In this document: positions 40,721-52,866 of the stretch, in pieces
Layout: each line of letters begins with the position of its first letter
How positions within the stretch are numbered: the stretch's first letter is position 1
NCBI GenBank assembly: GCA_951799425.1
Contig: OX637409.1
Location: 17,334,460 to 17,398,459 of the forward strand
Length of the DNA: 64,000 bases
DNA from: Ilex aquifolium
Lineage: Eukaryota; Streptophyta; Magnoliopsida; Aquifoliales; Aquifoliaceae
Direction: 5' to 3'
Notes under the pieces: generated by a model
Told to the model about the DNA's origin: nothing
Database searches by the model: none
What the model saw: the letters and a program-made list of their open reading frames with translations, nothing else
Program-made: the position numbers and the translations under genes

Positions 40721-43105
40721 ATGGCTGCAGACCCTACTAACAATAGGAGAAATAATTTCCCTGAACAAGAGGATCCTGATAATAGAATAAGTAATCATGA
40801 TGAGAATGATGTTGATAATCTACATGTTAATCAAGATCGGAATTTGCGTGAATATTTTAAACCTGCACGTCACACTGCACCGTCATGCATCATTTTTGTA
40901 TTGCATGCTACAAATTTTATTTTCAAACCTGGCATGATTGCAGTGCTTCCAAAATTTTATGGCATGGATTCCGAAAATCCTTATTTGCATATTCGAGATT
41001 TTGAGGAGGTTTGTGCTACTTTCCATGATCAGACTATTATAGAGAGTACAGTTAGGTTAAAGCTTTTTCCTTTTTACTAAAAGAAAAGGCTAAGACTTGG
41101 TTGCACTCTTTTAAACCAAGAGACCCATAGGCATCTGGAAAGAGATGCAAAAAGAATATTTGAATTTTTTTTTCCCATACATTGTACAAACTCTTTTAAA
41201 CGGCAAATCATGAATTTTTCACAAAAAAAGTCCAAAATTTTTTATCAAATTTTTTATCAGAGTTAGGATAGGTTTAAAGACCTTCTTGCATCTTGCCCAC
41301 ATCATGGCTACGAGAGTCGATGTGTTTTAAGTTTTTGTTATGAAGATTTATTTCCCCAAATGCGCCAATTCGTAGAGATGATGTGTAATGGTGACTTTAT
41401 GAATAAGGAACCGGATGAGGCTTTTGGTTTTTTGGATCATTTAGCTGAGAATGCACAATCTTGGGATACCACATCCCAAGAGCCTTCTAAGAATAAAAAT
41501 GCAAATACTCCCTCGACCTGGGGCAAATATCAGTTAAGGGATGAAGATAACCTAGGGGCAATGATTGCCACATTGTCTAGAAGGGTTGAAGCCATGGAAT
41601 ACAAAAAGTTTAATGAGATATAAACTGTCCCTATAGAAGAAATTTGTTGTATTTGTGAGATTCTTGGACATCCTATAAAGAAGTGTCCAACAATTCCTAT
41701 TTTGAAAGACGTTTTACATGATCAGACAAATACTGCAAATAACTTTTCAAAGCCTTATAATAACCTGTATTCCAACACTTACAACCCTGGGTGGAAAAAT
41801 CATCATAACTTCAGTTGGAGGGGTGAGAATCATGCATCACAAACACCTTAACAAAATTCTTCTAATTTTGTTCCTTACACCCCACCTCCAAAGAGGAATT
41901 TTGAAGAGGTATTGTCACAATTTATGCAAAGTCGGATAAATTGTAATAATCAAACCACTCAGGCTATTAATGATACCAGAAGTGCTCTCACTAAATTGAC
42001 TACTACTCTATGTCATCAGGAGAAAGGTAAGTTTTCATCTCAGCCACAACCGAATCCACAGGGTCAATTTAATGTGAATAAATCTGGTATAACTAACACT
42101 GTACATGAGCAGGTAAAGTCTTTCACCACACTTCGTAGTGGGAAAATAATTGATAAAACAATTCCCACTAGGCCTAAAGAATCTGAGACATTTTCAAAAC
42201 CTACAAAGAATGGTGAAAAACTTGACCAGCCTGATATCATTAAGCCTGGGAGGTACCGGATATCTGCACCATTTCCACATAGATTACTTACTTCTATCAA
42301 ACCAAACATGCACAATGATATGTTGAAAATCTTTAAACAAGTAAAGATCAACATCCCCTTGTTGGATGTCGTAAAACAGATACATTCTTATGCAAAATTT
42401 TTGAAATATCTGTGTACTGTCAAACAAAAATTAAATGTGCAAAAGAAGGCCATCTTGACTGAGCAGGTATCCTCTATTATTAAACATAGAACTCCACCAA
42501 AGTATAAAGATCCTGGTTGTCCAACTATTTCCTGTGTTATAGGAAATCATAAAATTGAACAAGCATTACTTGATTTGGGAGCCAGTGTGAACTTGCTTCC
42601 TTATTCGGTTTATGAGCAGTTAGGTCTAGGAGAGTCAAAGCCCACTTCGGTGACGCTCCAATTGGCTGGCTGGTTTTTGAAAATACCGTGAGGTATGGTG
42701 GAAGATGTTTTAGTCCAAGTTGACAATTTTTACTTTCCTATGGATTTTATCATCTTAGAAATGCATCCTATGTTAAGTACCAAGGCTCAAATCCCTGTCA
42801 TATTAGGCCGACCATTCTTAGCTACTTCAAATGCATTGATTAACTGTAGGAATGGTGTGATGAAATTATCTTTTGGCAATATGACATTAGAACTTAATAT
42901 TTTTAATGTGTGCAAACAATCTGGGGAGGTTGATGATGATATGCGTGAAGTGAACATGATTGAATCCATTGCTTTGAATAGAGTATATAATTCTTCTTCA
43001 CTGGATCCACTTGAAGCATGTTTGTTGGAATGCCCATCTTTATCAGAATTAAGTGAAAAGAATTCTGAGATCATTGAATTAACTTCTCTTTTGAATTCTT
43101 CATAG
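40721..43105 (+). pseudogene. Athila gag-protease
   Basis: Begins MAADPTNNRRNN (ATG 40721), with LREYFKPARHTAPSCI and FYGMDSENPYLHIRDFEE, the Athila gag core. A frameshift follows near 41078. A CX2CX4HX4C knuckle (CCICEILGHPIKKC) is encoded at about 41651-41692 just after an in-frame TAA (41621). The protease region reads QALLDLGASVNLLPYSVYEQLG (about 42557-42622) and continues from 42695 after a stop, with PVILGRPFLATSNALI. DLGAS in place of D-T/S-G is normal for this lineage. Confidence 0.85.
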
Positions 43106-43201
43106 GTTCTTGAAGTCAAAGATTAGAAACAATAGTTCGAGGAGCTTCCACCAAGAACCAATCCACCAGTTCCATCAAGTGCCAAGGCTCCCAAGCTCGA
43201 A

Positions 43202-44841
43202 TTGAAGCCATTACCTGTTGACCTAAAGTATGCATTTCTAGGGGAAGAGGAGACATTTCTGCTAATAATTTCTTCTCATCTAAGTTTAGCACAAGAAGGT
43301 ATGTTACTACAATTTCTTAAACAGCACAAGGGTGCTATTGGTTGGACTCTTGCTGATATTAAGGGGATCAGTCCCTTAGTTTGCACTCACAAAATATACC
43401 TAGAAGACAATGCCAAAACATCTAGGAAAATGCAAAGGAGACTTAACCCGAATATGAAAAAAGTGGTAAGAAATAAAGTGTTGAAATTGTTAGATGTAGG
43501 AATAATTTACTCTATTGCGGATAGTAAATGGGTTAGTCCCACACAGGTAGTTCCGAAAAAAATCAGGTGTTACTGTAGTTGTTAATGAAATTAATGAACT
43601 TGTACCAACTAGGATAATAACTGGTTGGAGAATGTGTATTGACTACAGGAAAATAAACTCTGTGACAAGAAAGGACCATTTTCCTTTGCCATTCATGGAT
43701 TAAATCTTAGAAAGGGTAGCTTGACATTTGTTTTATTGTTTCTTGGATGGTTATTTGGGATATAACCAAATTGAGATAGCTTTAGAAGACCAAGAGAAGA
43801 CTACGTTTACATGCCCTTTCGATACCTTTGCATACAGAAGGATGCCATTTGGACTTTGCAATGCACCTGCGACCTTTCAAAGATGTATGCTTAGCATTTT
43901 TAGTGACATGGTAGAACATTTTCTGGAGCTATTTATGGATGATTTTACTGTCTTTGGTGATTCTTATGTTGACTGTTTGGTTAATCTTGAAATTTTTTTA
44001 ATCAGATGTGAAGAAAAACACCTTATATTAAACTGGGAGAAATGTCATTTCATGGTTCAAAAGGGAATTATTCTTGGTCATATTGTCTCTTCTGCAGGAA
44101 TTCAATTTGATAAGGAAAAAATTGAACTAATATCTAATTTTCCCACCCCCAAGACACTCAAGGATGTTATATCTTTTTTGGGTCATGCTGGTTTTTGTAG
44201 GAGGTTCATAAAAGACTTCAATTCTATATCTAGGCCACTGTGTCACCTCCTAGGGAAAGAAATACCTTTTGAGTGGAGTGAGTTATGTTAAGAAGCCTTT
44301 GATAAACTAAAAAACATGCTCACTACAACTCCAATTATGCAACCACCAGATTGGAGTCTTCCATTTGAAATTATGTGCGATGCCAGCGACTATGCAGTAG
44401 GTGCAGTCTTAGGGCAACGTAAAGATAAAAAGCCACATGTCATATATTATGCTAGTAGGACTTTAAATAATTGCACAAATGAATTACTCTACAACAGAGA
44501 AGGAATTAATAGCAGTAGTATTTGCATTGGACAATTTTAGGTCTTAACTTGTGGGATCCCCTATCATTATTTTTACACATCATGCAATTCTAAAATATCT
44601 ATTGACAAAGAAAGATACAAAACCTATGATGCTCAGGTGGATCCTACTCCAAGAATTTGATATAATAATTAAAGATAAAAAAGGGGTAGAGAATGTAGTG
44701 GTTTACCATTTGTCCAGACTTGTGAGCGATGTGCCCATTGAGACAATGCCAATCAATGATACTTTCCCAGATGAACAACTGTTAGCTATTTCATCATTAC
44801 CATCGTTTGCTGATATTTGTAAATTTTCTTGTAACAGGTAA
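43202..44841 (+). pseudogene. Athila reverse transcriptase and RNase H
   Basis: HKIYLEDNAKTSRKMQRRLNP precedes the RT. A shift at an A run (43555-43562) and two stops (43702, 43720) lie before GYLGYNQIEIALEDQEKTTF. Then come RRMPFGLCNAPATFQRCM, the catalytic FMDDFTVFGD (about 43935, Y replaced by F as often seen), CHFMVQKGIILGHIVS and FLGHAGFCRRFIKDF. RNase H starts PFEIMCDASDYAVGAVLGQR (44352) with KPHVIYYASRTLNN, then shifts near 44500 and ends with ILKYLLTKKDTKPMMLRWIL. Confidence 0.9.
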
Positions 44842-44881
44842 TATGCCACCAACTTGGAATGCATAGGATAAAAATAGATTC

Positions 44882-46095
44882 TTGGTGGAAGTAAGAAATT
44901 TCTTTTGGGATGATCCATATCTGTTCCAATGTTGCTCATACCAGATTATTAGAAGATGTGTCCCTGATGATGAGGTAAGTATTATTCTGTCTTTTTGTCA
45001 TTCAGAAGCTTGGGGGGTCTATTTTTCTACTAGAAAAATCGCTGCAAAAATTTTACAGTGTGGATTTTATTAGACAACAATTTTTAAAGATGCACACAAT
45101 TTTTGTAAAGCCAGTGAGGGATGTCAAAGATTAGGAGGAATAACCCGTAGGAACATGCTGCCCATTAACCCTATTTTGATAATAGAAATTTTTGACTGCT
45201 GGGGTATTGATTTCATGGGACTTTTCCCTCCATCTTTTGGCTAAATTTATATTTTAGTGGCAGTTGATTATGTGTCCAAATGGGTTGAAGCTATACCATG
45301 TTAGACACAACCATAAAGTTGTTTTAAAATTTTTAGAAGAAAATATTTTGTGCAAATTTGGTATACCATGAGCCATTATCAGTGATGGAGGATTGCACTT
45401 CTATAACAAACCTTTTAAAACTTAAATGAGAAAATACAGTGTAACACACAAAGTTGCAACTTCTTATCACTCATAGACAAGTGGCTAAGTAGAGCTCGCC
45501 ACTCGGGAGATTAACTACATTTTAGAAAAAAACAGTGAATCTCGACCGCAAAAAAATTGGTCATTACGACTAATTGATGCGTTATGGGCATACCGCACTG
45601 CATTCAAAACCCCGATTGATATGTCTCCATACAGATTGGTTTATGAAAAATCTTGTCATTTACCTGTGAAATTGGAACACAATGCATATTGGATCATTAA
45701 AATGTTTAATTTTAGCCTCGACAAAGCTAGTTCTTTACGAAAATTATAGTTGAATGAGCTTTAGGAGATCCGAAATGAAGCTTATGAGAATTTCAGAATT
45801 AGCAAAGAACGAATGAAGGTGTTTCATGATAAAAAATATTTTGCGAAAAACTTTTACACCTTCACAAAAAGTTTTTTTGTATAATTCTAGACTACATATT
45901 TTTAAAGGAAAGCTTCGCACTAGATGGAGTGGTCCCTATATTGTTAAAGAAGTTTTTCCCTATGGGACGGTGGAAATTAAAAACTCCAAGAATTGAAATA
46001 TTTTTAAAGTCAATGGACAACGATTAAAACCGTTCTTGGAAGGGAATATCATGGAAGTGGAATTCATCGGGTTGATGGATCCCCAATACGAATAA
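44882..46095 (+). pseudogene. Athila integrase, heavily mutated
   Basis: The zinc-binding part is VRNFFWDDPYLF ... IRRCVPDDEVSIILSFCHS (44888-45000). The core follows with stops: GIDFMGLFPPSFG (about 45203), VAVDYVSKWVEAIPC (about 45260), then text corresponding to the second Asp and the Glu in shifting frames. The region to about 46095 holds the C-terminal part (GRWSGPY-type text near 45918, read out of frame). It has many more stops than RT. Confidence 0.75.
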
Positions 46096-46439
46096 TTTTT
46101 CTAAAATTCAACCTAATTGTTGTATACTAGTTTTATTTCTGATTTATCTTTTTATTTTTATTTGTTTTGTTTTAGATATTGAATATATAGGTGGGTACAA
46201 TATCAGACAAGGTATGTCCTCCCTTCATTGTCCTGTTGGTGATTAACTGCATACTTACACTTGGGGACAATGTAATGTTTAGAGTGGGGGTGAACATTTT
46301 CAATGTGTGTGCATTGCATTGCGAGAAAAATAAAATATTTTCGTCATTAAATTTTTTAATTTTCTTTATTTTATTTTACTTTAGTTGGTAGAAAGTTGTT
46401 GCTTAATATTTTTTTTCAAAGTATGGAGATGGGTAATCC

Positions 46440-46790
46440 ACTGGACAACACGTCTGGACGGTAGTCTACTTGCGTCCGAACAGTGTTGAGTATAAAGTCA
46501 AGAAAATTTTCTAAGTGTTGAGATTGTGCCAAGCTCTCTGGAAATCACGTCCGGATAGTACTCTACTTGCGTCTAGACGCAAGGATATCAGACTGTGCTC
46601 TCTAGAACACGCGTCCGGATGGTCATGCTAATGCGTTCGAACGAAAATACTAATCGTTCTCAATTCTAGAACACGCGTCCGGACGGGACCTGACTTGCGT
46701 TCGGATGCGTGGTTATTAAGGCTGATTAAATGAGGTTATTGAGGCGCGTCCAGACGGTTACTCACTTGCATCCGAACGTATGTGAAAAAT
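46440..46790 (+). repeat. Cluster of CGTCCGGACG-type motifs ahead of the third Athila ORF
   Basis: About ten copies of (g)cgtccggacg or one- or two-base variants (gcgtctagacgc, gcgttcgaacg, gcgtccagacgg, gcatccgaacg), arranged in pairs joined by a short acttgcgt-type link. The same paired motif is in both LTRs (about 39448-39575 and 50094-50215). The core CGTCCGGACG is a perfect 10-bp palindrome. Confidence 0.85.
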
Positions 46791-46943
46791 TTATAAAAAC
46801 CAGCTACTTGAACGATCATCCTCTTATACAATATAGTTCAACTTGAATGCGTGTGAAAAATCCTCCTCTTATACAATATAGTTCAAATAACACTCTCCCT
46901 CCAACCCGAGACTCTCTTTTCATCTTCTTCTTTGACTCCCTCA

Positions 46944-48025
46944 ATGGCACCCCCTAAGACTTCAAATTCAAAAAGGGCTCAGACTAGCACACAAGAGACT
47001 CGTGATGAGGATGGTACTTTCGACCCTCAGCGTTTCAAGACGTTGGATGCTAGAGTAAGGTTCTTCCAGCACTATGTAAACAAACCCTTTGTTTGTGAAA
47101 GACAAATTGAGTACGAAGACTTTTCGAGGTTAGGAGTTAGGGACATAATTTGTACACGGAGATGGGCTGGATTCATGGGACATGAGTGGCCGTGTGTGCC
47201 TGTTCTGACACGGGAGTTTTATAGTAATGCGGATGACTGCGAGGATGGCACTTTCTGTACTTTTGTCCTTCGCAAGAACATTCGGGTTGATTCTACCATT
47301 ATTGCTCGGTTGACTGGAATGAATTAGTCCAGAATGGTCAACCTGGACTACCCACAGGCGTACTCGGGTGAAATTGTCGCGAGAGAGCTATTGGGTGATG
47401 TCGAGTTTGTCTGGATCAAAGATCATAGGTTCCTTCAGCAGGGAGATTTGATGAACAAATACAAGGTACTGCATTTGATTTCCGTGTCAAATATTTTACC
47501 CTTGCTGAGGAACAACCATATTTATTCAGACCGGGCATAATTACTTTATGCTATGGGCACAGGTCGCTCCATTGATCTCTCCTCCCTGATATTCGCTGAG
47601 ATGCAGCGGACGATAGTGGATCCCAAGAAGGGATCTCTTCCTTGTGCTGGCATTGCTACTATGTTGTGTGAGCAAGCTGGAGTGGGTGTTACTATGGAGA
47701 GGGCTAAGAGAGTTGTAGTCCTCAACTTTGGCTCTTTATTGAAGAGTCAGAGTGTGACGAGAGCAACAGGAGAGAGAGCCCACCTCGATGAGCAGTAGGA
47801 GGAGCCGGAAGCTAAGGAGCCATTGCCTATGGAAGAGCAATGAGACCAGTTTCTCAATTTGGATGAGGACTTTGATTTGTCGGTTGATGAAGAGACTGAT
47901 CCCAGGTCTAATAGACAGTTGTTATTTTCTATTCTAAAAGAGTAGAGAGAGATGGGGAGAGAGATGAGGGCTCAGATGAGAGGGCTAGGGTAGAGTTCTC
48001 AGGATTGTGCAGGCGCGTCTAATTA
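46944..48025 (+). pseudogene. Third ORF of the Athila element (env-position ORF)
   Basis: Athila elements carry an ORF between integrase and 3' LTR in the position of env. The ATG at 46944 opens MAPPKTSNSKRAQTSTQETR, then a folded-looking part with RFKTLDARVRFFQHYVNKPF, RRWAGFMGHEWPCVP and RLTGMN. This resembles the 'putative plant transposon protein' domain of such elements more than a viral envelope: I see no signal peptide, no transmembrane helix and no cleavage site. One frame runs for about 1.08 kb without a frameshift but with TAG 47325, TAA 47538, TAG 47796, TGA 47841, TAG 47943 and TAG 47991. The acidic C-terminus reads LNLDEDFDLSVDEETD. Function unknown. Confidence 0.75.
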
Positions 48026-48029
48026 GTTG

Positions 48030-49857
48030 TGTGATATTTCTTCTATGTCTTTGTAGTCCGTTTGGGATGTGGGGAGGAAGTTTTTTTTTTTTTTAGATCA
48101 AAGCCTGTTGTAGTTTATCGAGTCTAGGCTTGATCTTGTTATGTTTTGGAGTTTGTAGTCCACAAAGCATCAATATATTAGAAAATACATATTCTATTTT
48201 AGTGTGTGTCAACCCTAGTCATTAAATATATAAATAACATGTTTATTCATAATTTAACACCACAATATAGGAATAATTTGCTTAGCTTTAAATTGGCAAC
48301 TGTGTAAGATCACATAAAACTTTATTCTATATTTTTGTATCTCATATCATGTTCTTATAAAAATTTACAATTTGTGCACTTTAGACTTTACCAAGTTGAA
48401 AATTTGTTAGGTATTTTACCTTGAGAACTTGAGACATATAGTGGAAATGCATAAAAACCCTGGTGAGTTTTGATCCAATCTTCTTTGGAGGGTTATTTAC
48501 ATTTACTCAATGAAAAATTATTTCTTTCCACTAATCTCCTTCAATAGTCTCATTATTTTTGTGTTGGTCAACACCAATATTGTGAATGATTGCTTGACTT
48601 TAAATTATTTGCATGGGAAGTGTGTTATCAAGTGCTCTTGAGATATGATTTTTGGCCATCTTTGACATTATTTGAGTCTAAGCCTTATTCTTTGAATTTT
48701 ATTATCCCTAGAAGCCGTGATTGAGCTTTTGAAGCAAAAATTTATTTCTTATACCAAACACATAATAACCAAGCCAATGAAAAAAATAATATCATTTATC
48801 CTTGGTTTTCCCAAGATCGAGTTTTTATTGTTTATGTAATTTGGGAGATGTTGGTTGAGAAAAGATGATCAAAGGAAAAAAAAAAAAGTATATGCATTTA
48901 ATTGTCTTGCTAAAGAACAAAAAAGTTAAAAAAAAAAAAAAAAAGACAATATGTCTAGTTATGAAAAAGCAGATTGAAAAAAAGAGAGAAAAAATAGCAA
49001 GCATGATTTTTGAAAAAAAATATGAGCAAGTGTTGTAAATTGTGCTTCTAAATGATGAAGAGTGAAAGTTATGGAAAAAAGTTTGGTTGTGCAATGTAAA
49101 TGTTCTCTCGGGATAGTATTTTGAATTCCTGAATACCCTTTGTTTCAAAATCCTAACCCCAAGGCCCCATTACAACCTTAGATAAAGACATATTTGATCT
49201 CAAGAGTGTATTGGTGAATACATGACTTTTGTGAATAAGGAAGATAATGGTGATTATTTGTTTATTGTGTGTTGATTTCCTTTCATGGGACTATGTCAAA
49301 TCCTTTTCTTTCGGATGATGGTTATTTTAATAGACATGTGAGCATTATTTTGTTTTGATTTAAATATATTCTTCTCACATGTGATATTTGAGGGAATAGT
49401 CACTATAATCTCAGATAATCTTTTGTGAGTGGATTATTTAGATAGGTTTGGCATTGAGATGAATAGTTGATAGTTGTAGAGGTGATTACAAGACAAATTA
49501 CTGAGTTGGTATAGTTATTTCACACTACACACGAGTTTATATGGGAACATGATAAGTGCATACAGTTATATAGCGTAGAGTTCTCTATTTTTCTTTGCAT
49601 GTGCTTATAGAAAGGCTTGTAACTTAGAATTTTATATTGTGGTAGCAATTTATGTTATAAAATTATTATTCAAATATTTGATTATAGGGTAATGTTTATG
49701 GGTATCATCTCTGAAAACCTTCACGAGACTATCTTCGTCCACTAGGGGAAACCTAGGGGTTTAAAGGCTTGCTGCATATGCTAAATGTAGTCGTGAGTCC
49801 TACGAAAGTGGAGATGAATTTGTGTTATTTTCTTTTACCTTACTAGGGACTAGCAAG
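48030..49857. other. Non-coding 3' part of the Athila element
   Basis: About 1.8 kb of AT-rich sequence between the third ORF and the PPT, with no coding sequence (short Phe/Ser-rich minus-strand ORFs arise from A runs). A long untranslated stretch here is usual for the lineage. Confidence 0.6.
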
Positions 49858-49874
49858 GACCAGGTTGGGGGGTG
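49858..49874 (+). promoter_or_regulatory. Polypurine tract of the Athila element
   Basis: gaccaggttggggggtg ends at the first base of the 3' LTR. Confidence 0.8.
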
Positions 49875-51054
49875 TGATTAGTATTTAATAATGCATTAGT
49901 TTAGTGGGTAATGTGAGTTATTTACATGGGATAGAATGTTAAATGTATTAATTTATTTGGGATTTGGTATGATTTTAGTGATGGAAGTTATGTTCTCATT
50001 TTTGCAGGTAAATAATATAGATTGGAGGAGTATTGGTGAACTTTGAGTGGGCAAGAGTTTAAAGCTAGGAAGAAGGGAGTTATTGTTTCTTGCGTCCGGA
50101 CGGAGATTGTTATTGCGTCCGGACGGAATGTCTAGAATGGGCAAACGAATAGTTTGAAGGTTGGGGCTTACTGTCACTTGCATCCGGACGGGACTTGACT
50201 TGCGTTCGGACGCATGTTATTACATACCCAGGAGTCTGAAATGGAGTTGTACCCAAACTGGTCCTCCTGATAAATATAAATAGGAAAATAGTTTTTAGGT
50301 TAAGGGTTGATTACTTTTCTATTCTTTTATGGTTTTTGCAACTATGTCTGGCTAAGGAGCCTAACTAAAGCTAGGTGAGAAGCTTTTAATGAAATACGAT
50401 ATTGTTATTAATTCAAGGGTTTAATGGTGTGTGTTATTCAGTTAATGTAAAGATTCTTGATTCGTTGTATCATATACATCGATTGTTTGAATTTCCCTGC
50501 GAGTCAAATAACTAGTTATTTCATGTTTAAGTTAATTAACATAGTTTTCACAAAATAATATAATCAGGGGATTATGTGGTTAGGTCTGGAATTGATTTGT
50601 TAAGAGAGTTTAAGCGAGTTTAAGAGAGTTTGATTTATTGTAGACTCCAGGCACAATATATGCTTGCAATTGGCAGATGAATTCTTAGATTTTTTCAGAT
50701 AGAATCTTGGTTATAAGGATTGGTGTTTTTGTGTACTTATTGACAAATCTTCCGATTGAGATCACTTATCAGCTTGATTCTCAGTTGAGTCTGAAAACTG
50801 AATTATTAATAATTACTGTATGAATTTGATAGTGTATCCTTGATGCTTTATTATTTTAATTATTGTTTTAATTAGTTTACCTTAATCTTATCAAGTGAAA
50901 TGTTTTTCTAAGAAAATTCTTCAACAAGTTTCTTTTATTGAATTTGTTTTGTGACTGTTGTTTTCACAATTTCCTGAGGGTTCGACCTCGGATTCCTGAG
51001 AATATATTACTTTGCACAATCTACACTTGGGTTTACATTTTTAAAGGTGTAGCA
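49875..51054 (+). repeat. 3' LTR of the Athila element
   Basis: 1180 bp, pairs with 39231-40423; TATA box tataaatag at about 50275-50283; ends GTGTAGCA before the TSD cttgt. It lacks about 40 bp that the 5' LTR has near 39810-39845, and carries a small extra direct repeat (gagagtttaagcgagttta) near 50603. Confidence 0.93.
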
Positions 51055-51059
51055 CTTGT

Positions 51060-52013
51060 CATCTACACTCTCTACTTTCAAAGACTCTTGGTTAAATCGC
51101 TACACATAACTCCAAAGGAACTCGTTGGGTCCCTGTCTAACGCTTAACATATGGTAGGATGGCTTTCTGTAAGTTCCTGCCCCGATGAAATGAGACACAA
51201 ACTGTATGGATAGTTCTCGGAAAGAGAAAATTGGGGATGGCTACAGTCTGTTAAACCAGGCTATCGTTGATCCCTTGAGGGTTATGGCGAAAACTAGGCA
51301 TCGAATGGGGTTGGGGTAGCCATGAAGCTCCATTTGATTTTTATACAAGTTAAGGTGATCCATCGGGTCCTTAGTCCTGTCAAACACCTCTATTTGCGGC
51401 ATAAAGAACTTTTCGGACAGAGGAAAATGAAGGATTTCCGTGGTGATGGGCGACTCACTTTGCTGAACCAGGGCATCCATAGTGATAGGCGTTTTCCCCT
51501 TTACCACTTCCTTCACATTTACCAGCTTTTGCTGGATTTCTCGGAACCTCTGTTCCCAGAAATGGTCCATAGCTTCATGTGGGGCAAGTTGTGGTCTTCT
51601 CTCGGCATGGCTCTGGCCCGGCTTTGGGCCTCATCATCTGTTCGTTCTTTCGACTGTCTCCTTTGGTTGTTCTTTCCAGAATGGCTGTGTTCAAGGAGGT
51701 TTGTGACTCCATTGGGTGGCATTTGGCGGTCCTAAAGAGGAATGTCATTTTGAGATGGTGGTGGAGGTGGCGCAGGTTGTACATGCGGGGCTTGTGGGAG
51801 GTGGTGCGCCTGTATCCATGTCACAAGGTATTGGTTCTACTTCATTAGTTGCATCGTGGTTTGGCAGTATGTCTCCAGCTCATTGAGGGGAGGAGGGTCC
51901 ATCGCCGGGGGATTATTTTCCATGTTCGCCATTAGGGCTGGGGGACTTTTCGGCTGGTTCTGCAGAACTTAGGGATTTGCGTGAGACTTGCTCACGTTTT
52001 GAGTGGAAACCAT
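51060..52013 (-). pseudogene. 5' part of Tat gag
   Basis: Starts at ATG 52013 (MVSTQNVSKSHANP) on the minus strand, 50 bases past the PBS. Reads NELETYCQTTMQLMK, a Pro-rich segment, and the gag core in the ORF 51570-51241: DHFWEQRFREIQQKLVNV, FDRTKDPMDHLNLYKNQMEL and ITLKGSTIAWFNRL. Several frameshifts and stops. The similarity in layout and motifs to the TR-GAG gag (FDGTKDPLDHLETF) marks both as Tat-type. It is cut by the Athila insertion at 51059. Confidence 0.85.
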
Positions 52014-52061
52014 CAAACCAAATGACGTATGAAAAATACTCAAAGGAAAGGATGAAAACTG

Positions 52062-52083
52062 TTTCCCACAGACGGTGCCAAGC
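52062..52083 (-). promoter_or_regulatory. Primer-binding site of the Tat element
   Basis: On the minus strand TTGGCACCGTCTGTGGGAAA follows the 5' LTR by two bases. Close to the TR-GAG PBS at 13537. Confidence 0.8.
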
Positions 52084-52866
52084 TGATGGTGCTCGAAATT
52101 ACTCTACCCAATTATAGAACAATTGTGGGGTGAAGCCTAGTGGAGACTTCATGAATACTTAGAACAATGGGAAAGTAAATGTTAATGTTAGACTAAAGAA
52201 CATGATATAAGTGGTCCACCTCAGTCGAAAGACTAAGACTACATCCACTATAATTGAGACTCTTGCTCCTTGGGAATTGTATTACTTGAAGAAGAAGAGA
52301 GCGATTACAGTGGGTTTTTGGCTGGGAGCCTTTTTACACTGTGTTTTCTTAAGTAAAACTATGAAACTCTCCCTTTTACAGTGGTTTCGTCTTCTATTTA
52401 TACACCTGACTATCTAGGCTTTCTACAATTCTTCATTTTCAAGCTGATTCTGTGGTCCCTTCTTTATTTGTCTTGTAGCGGGTCTGCCAGCCTGACGTCT
52501 TCTATGCCCACGATCATTGGAATGGAATGTAAACGATTACTCCCTTTATCAGGGAATATCTGTTAGTTAGAGTTGTCGGAGATTGTCCCCTTGTCCCCTG
52601 GCCACGTGGTGCGACTGGGGTTACTTGAAGCCCATCCTGTACCGAGCTCTTTATTCTCGAGCAGGTACGTTTTGCCGAGCTTGCTATGACCGAACTAGTG
52701 CATATCTCAAACTGGACAATCCTGGGCTTTCATGGCCCTAGGCTGTGACCCAATCCCATGATAAGGTGGACGCTCTACAAGTGGGCCATTAGGGTTGTCC
52801 TTTAATGGGCCCGCTGGATGTTTTGGACTCCAAATGGGCGGCCCAAGCTTAAATACATCTTTATCA
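52084..52866 (-). repeat. 5' LTR of the Tat element
   Basis: 783 bp, pairs with 23321-24079 at roughly 89% by eye. TATAAATA on the minus strand at 52402-52395. It carries a small ccttgtcccctgg duplication and an extra cttgctatgaccgaac stretch absent from the other LTR. Confidence 0.92.

Larger units (their letters stand above)
39231..51054 (+). mobile_element. Athila-lineage Ty3/Gypsy retrotransposon nested in Tat gag
   Basis: 11.8 kb. LTRs 39231-40423 and 49875-51054 begin TGATTAGTATTTAATAATG and end GTGTAGCA; perfect 5-bp TSD cttgt (39226-39230 and 51055-51059). Degenerate PBS after the 5' LTR, gag-protease, RT-RNase H, integrase, a third ORF in the 'env-like' position, a long non-coding 3' part, and PPT gaccaggttggggggtg. 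All ORFs carry stops or shifts. LTRs differ by about 7% over the first 390 bp by eye, so it is younger than its host element, in agreement with the nesting. Confidence 0.95.
23321..52866 (-). mobile_element. Tat-lineage Ty3/Gypsy retrotransposon, decayed, with nested insertions
   Basis: Outer LTRs 23321-24079 and 52084-52866, both TGATGGTGCT...TTATCA. A PPT lies inside the left LTR and a PBS inside the right LTR, both in minus orientation, so the 5' LTR is the right one. Order on the minus strand: gag, protease, RT-RNase H, second RNase H, integrase, tandem array, then three opposite-strand ORF units. A second RNase H and antisense ORFs are hallmarks of the Tat group (Grande, Ogre/Retand relatives). 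An Athila element (39231-51054) splits gag and a solo LTR (29791-32191) lies in the 3' part; without them it is about 15.3 kb. LTRs differ at roughly 11% by eye. I find no convincing TSD; the left flank is a T run. Confidence 0.9.

Noticed and set aside
46944-48025. Third Athila ORF as a true viral envelope gene
   Set aside because: No signal peptide, membrane helix or cleavage site is visible; only its position is env-like.
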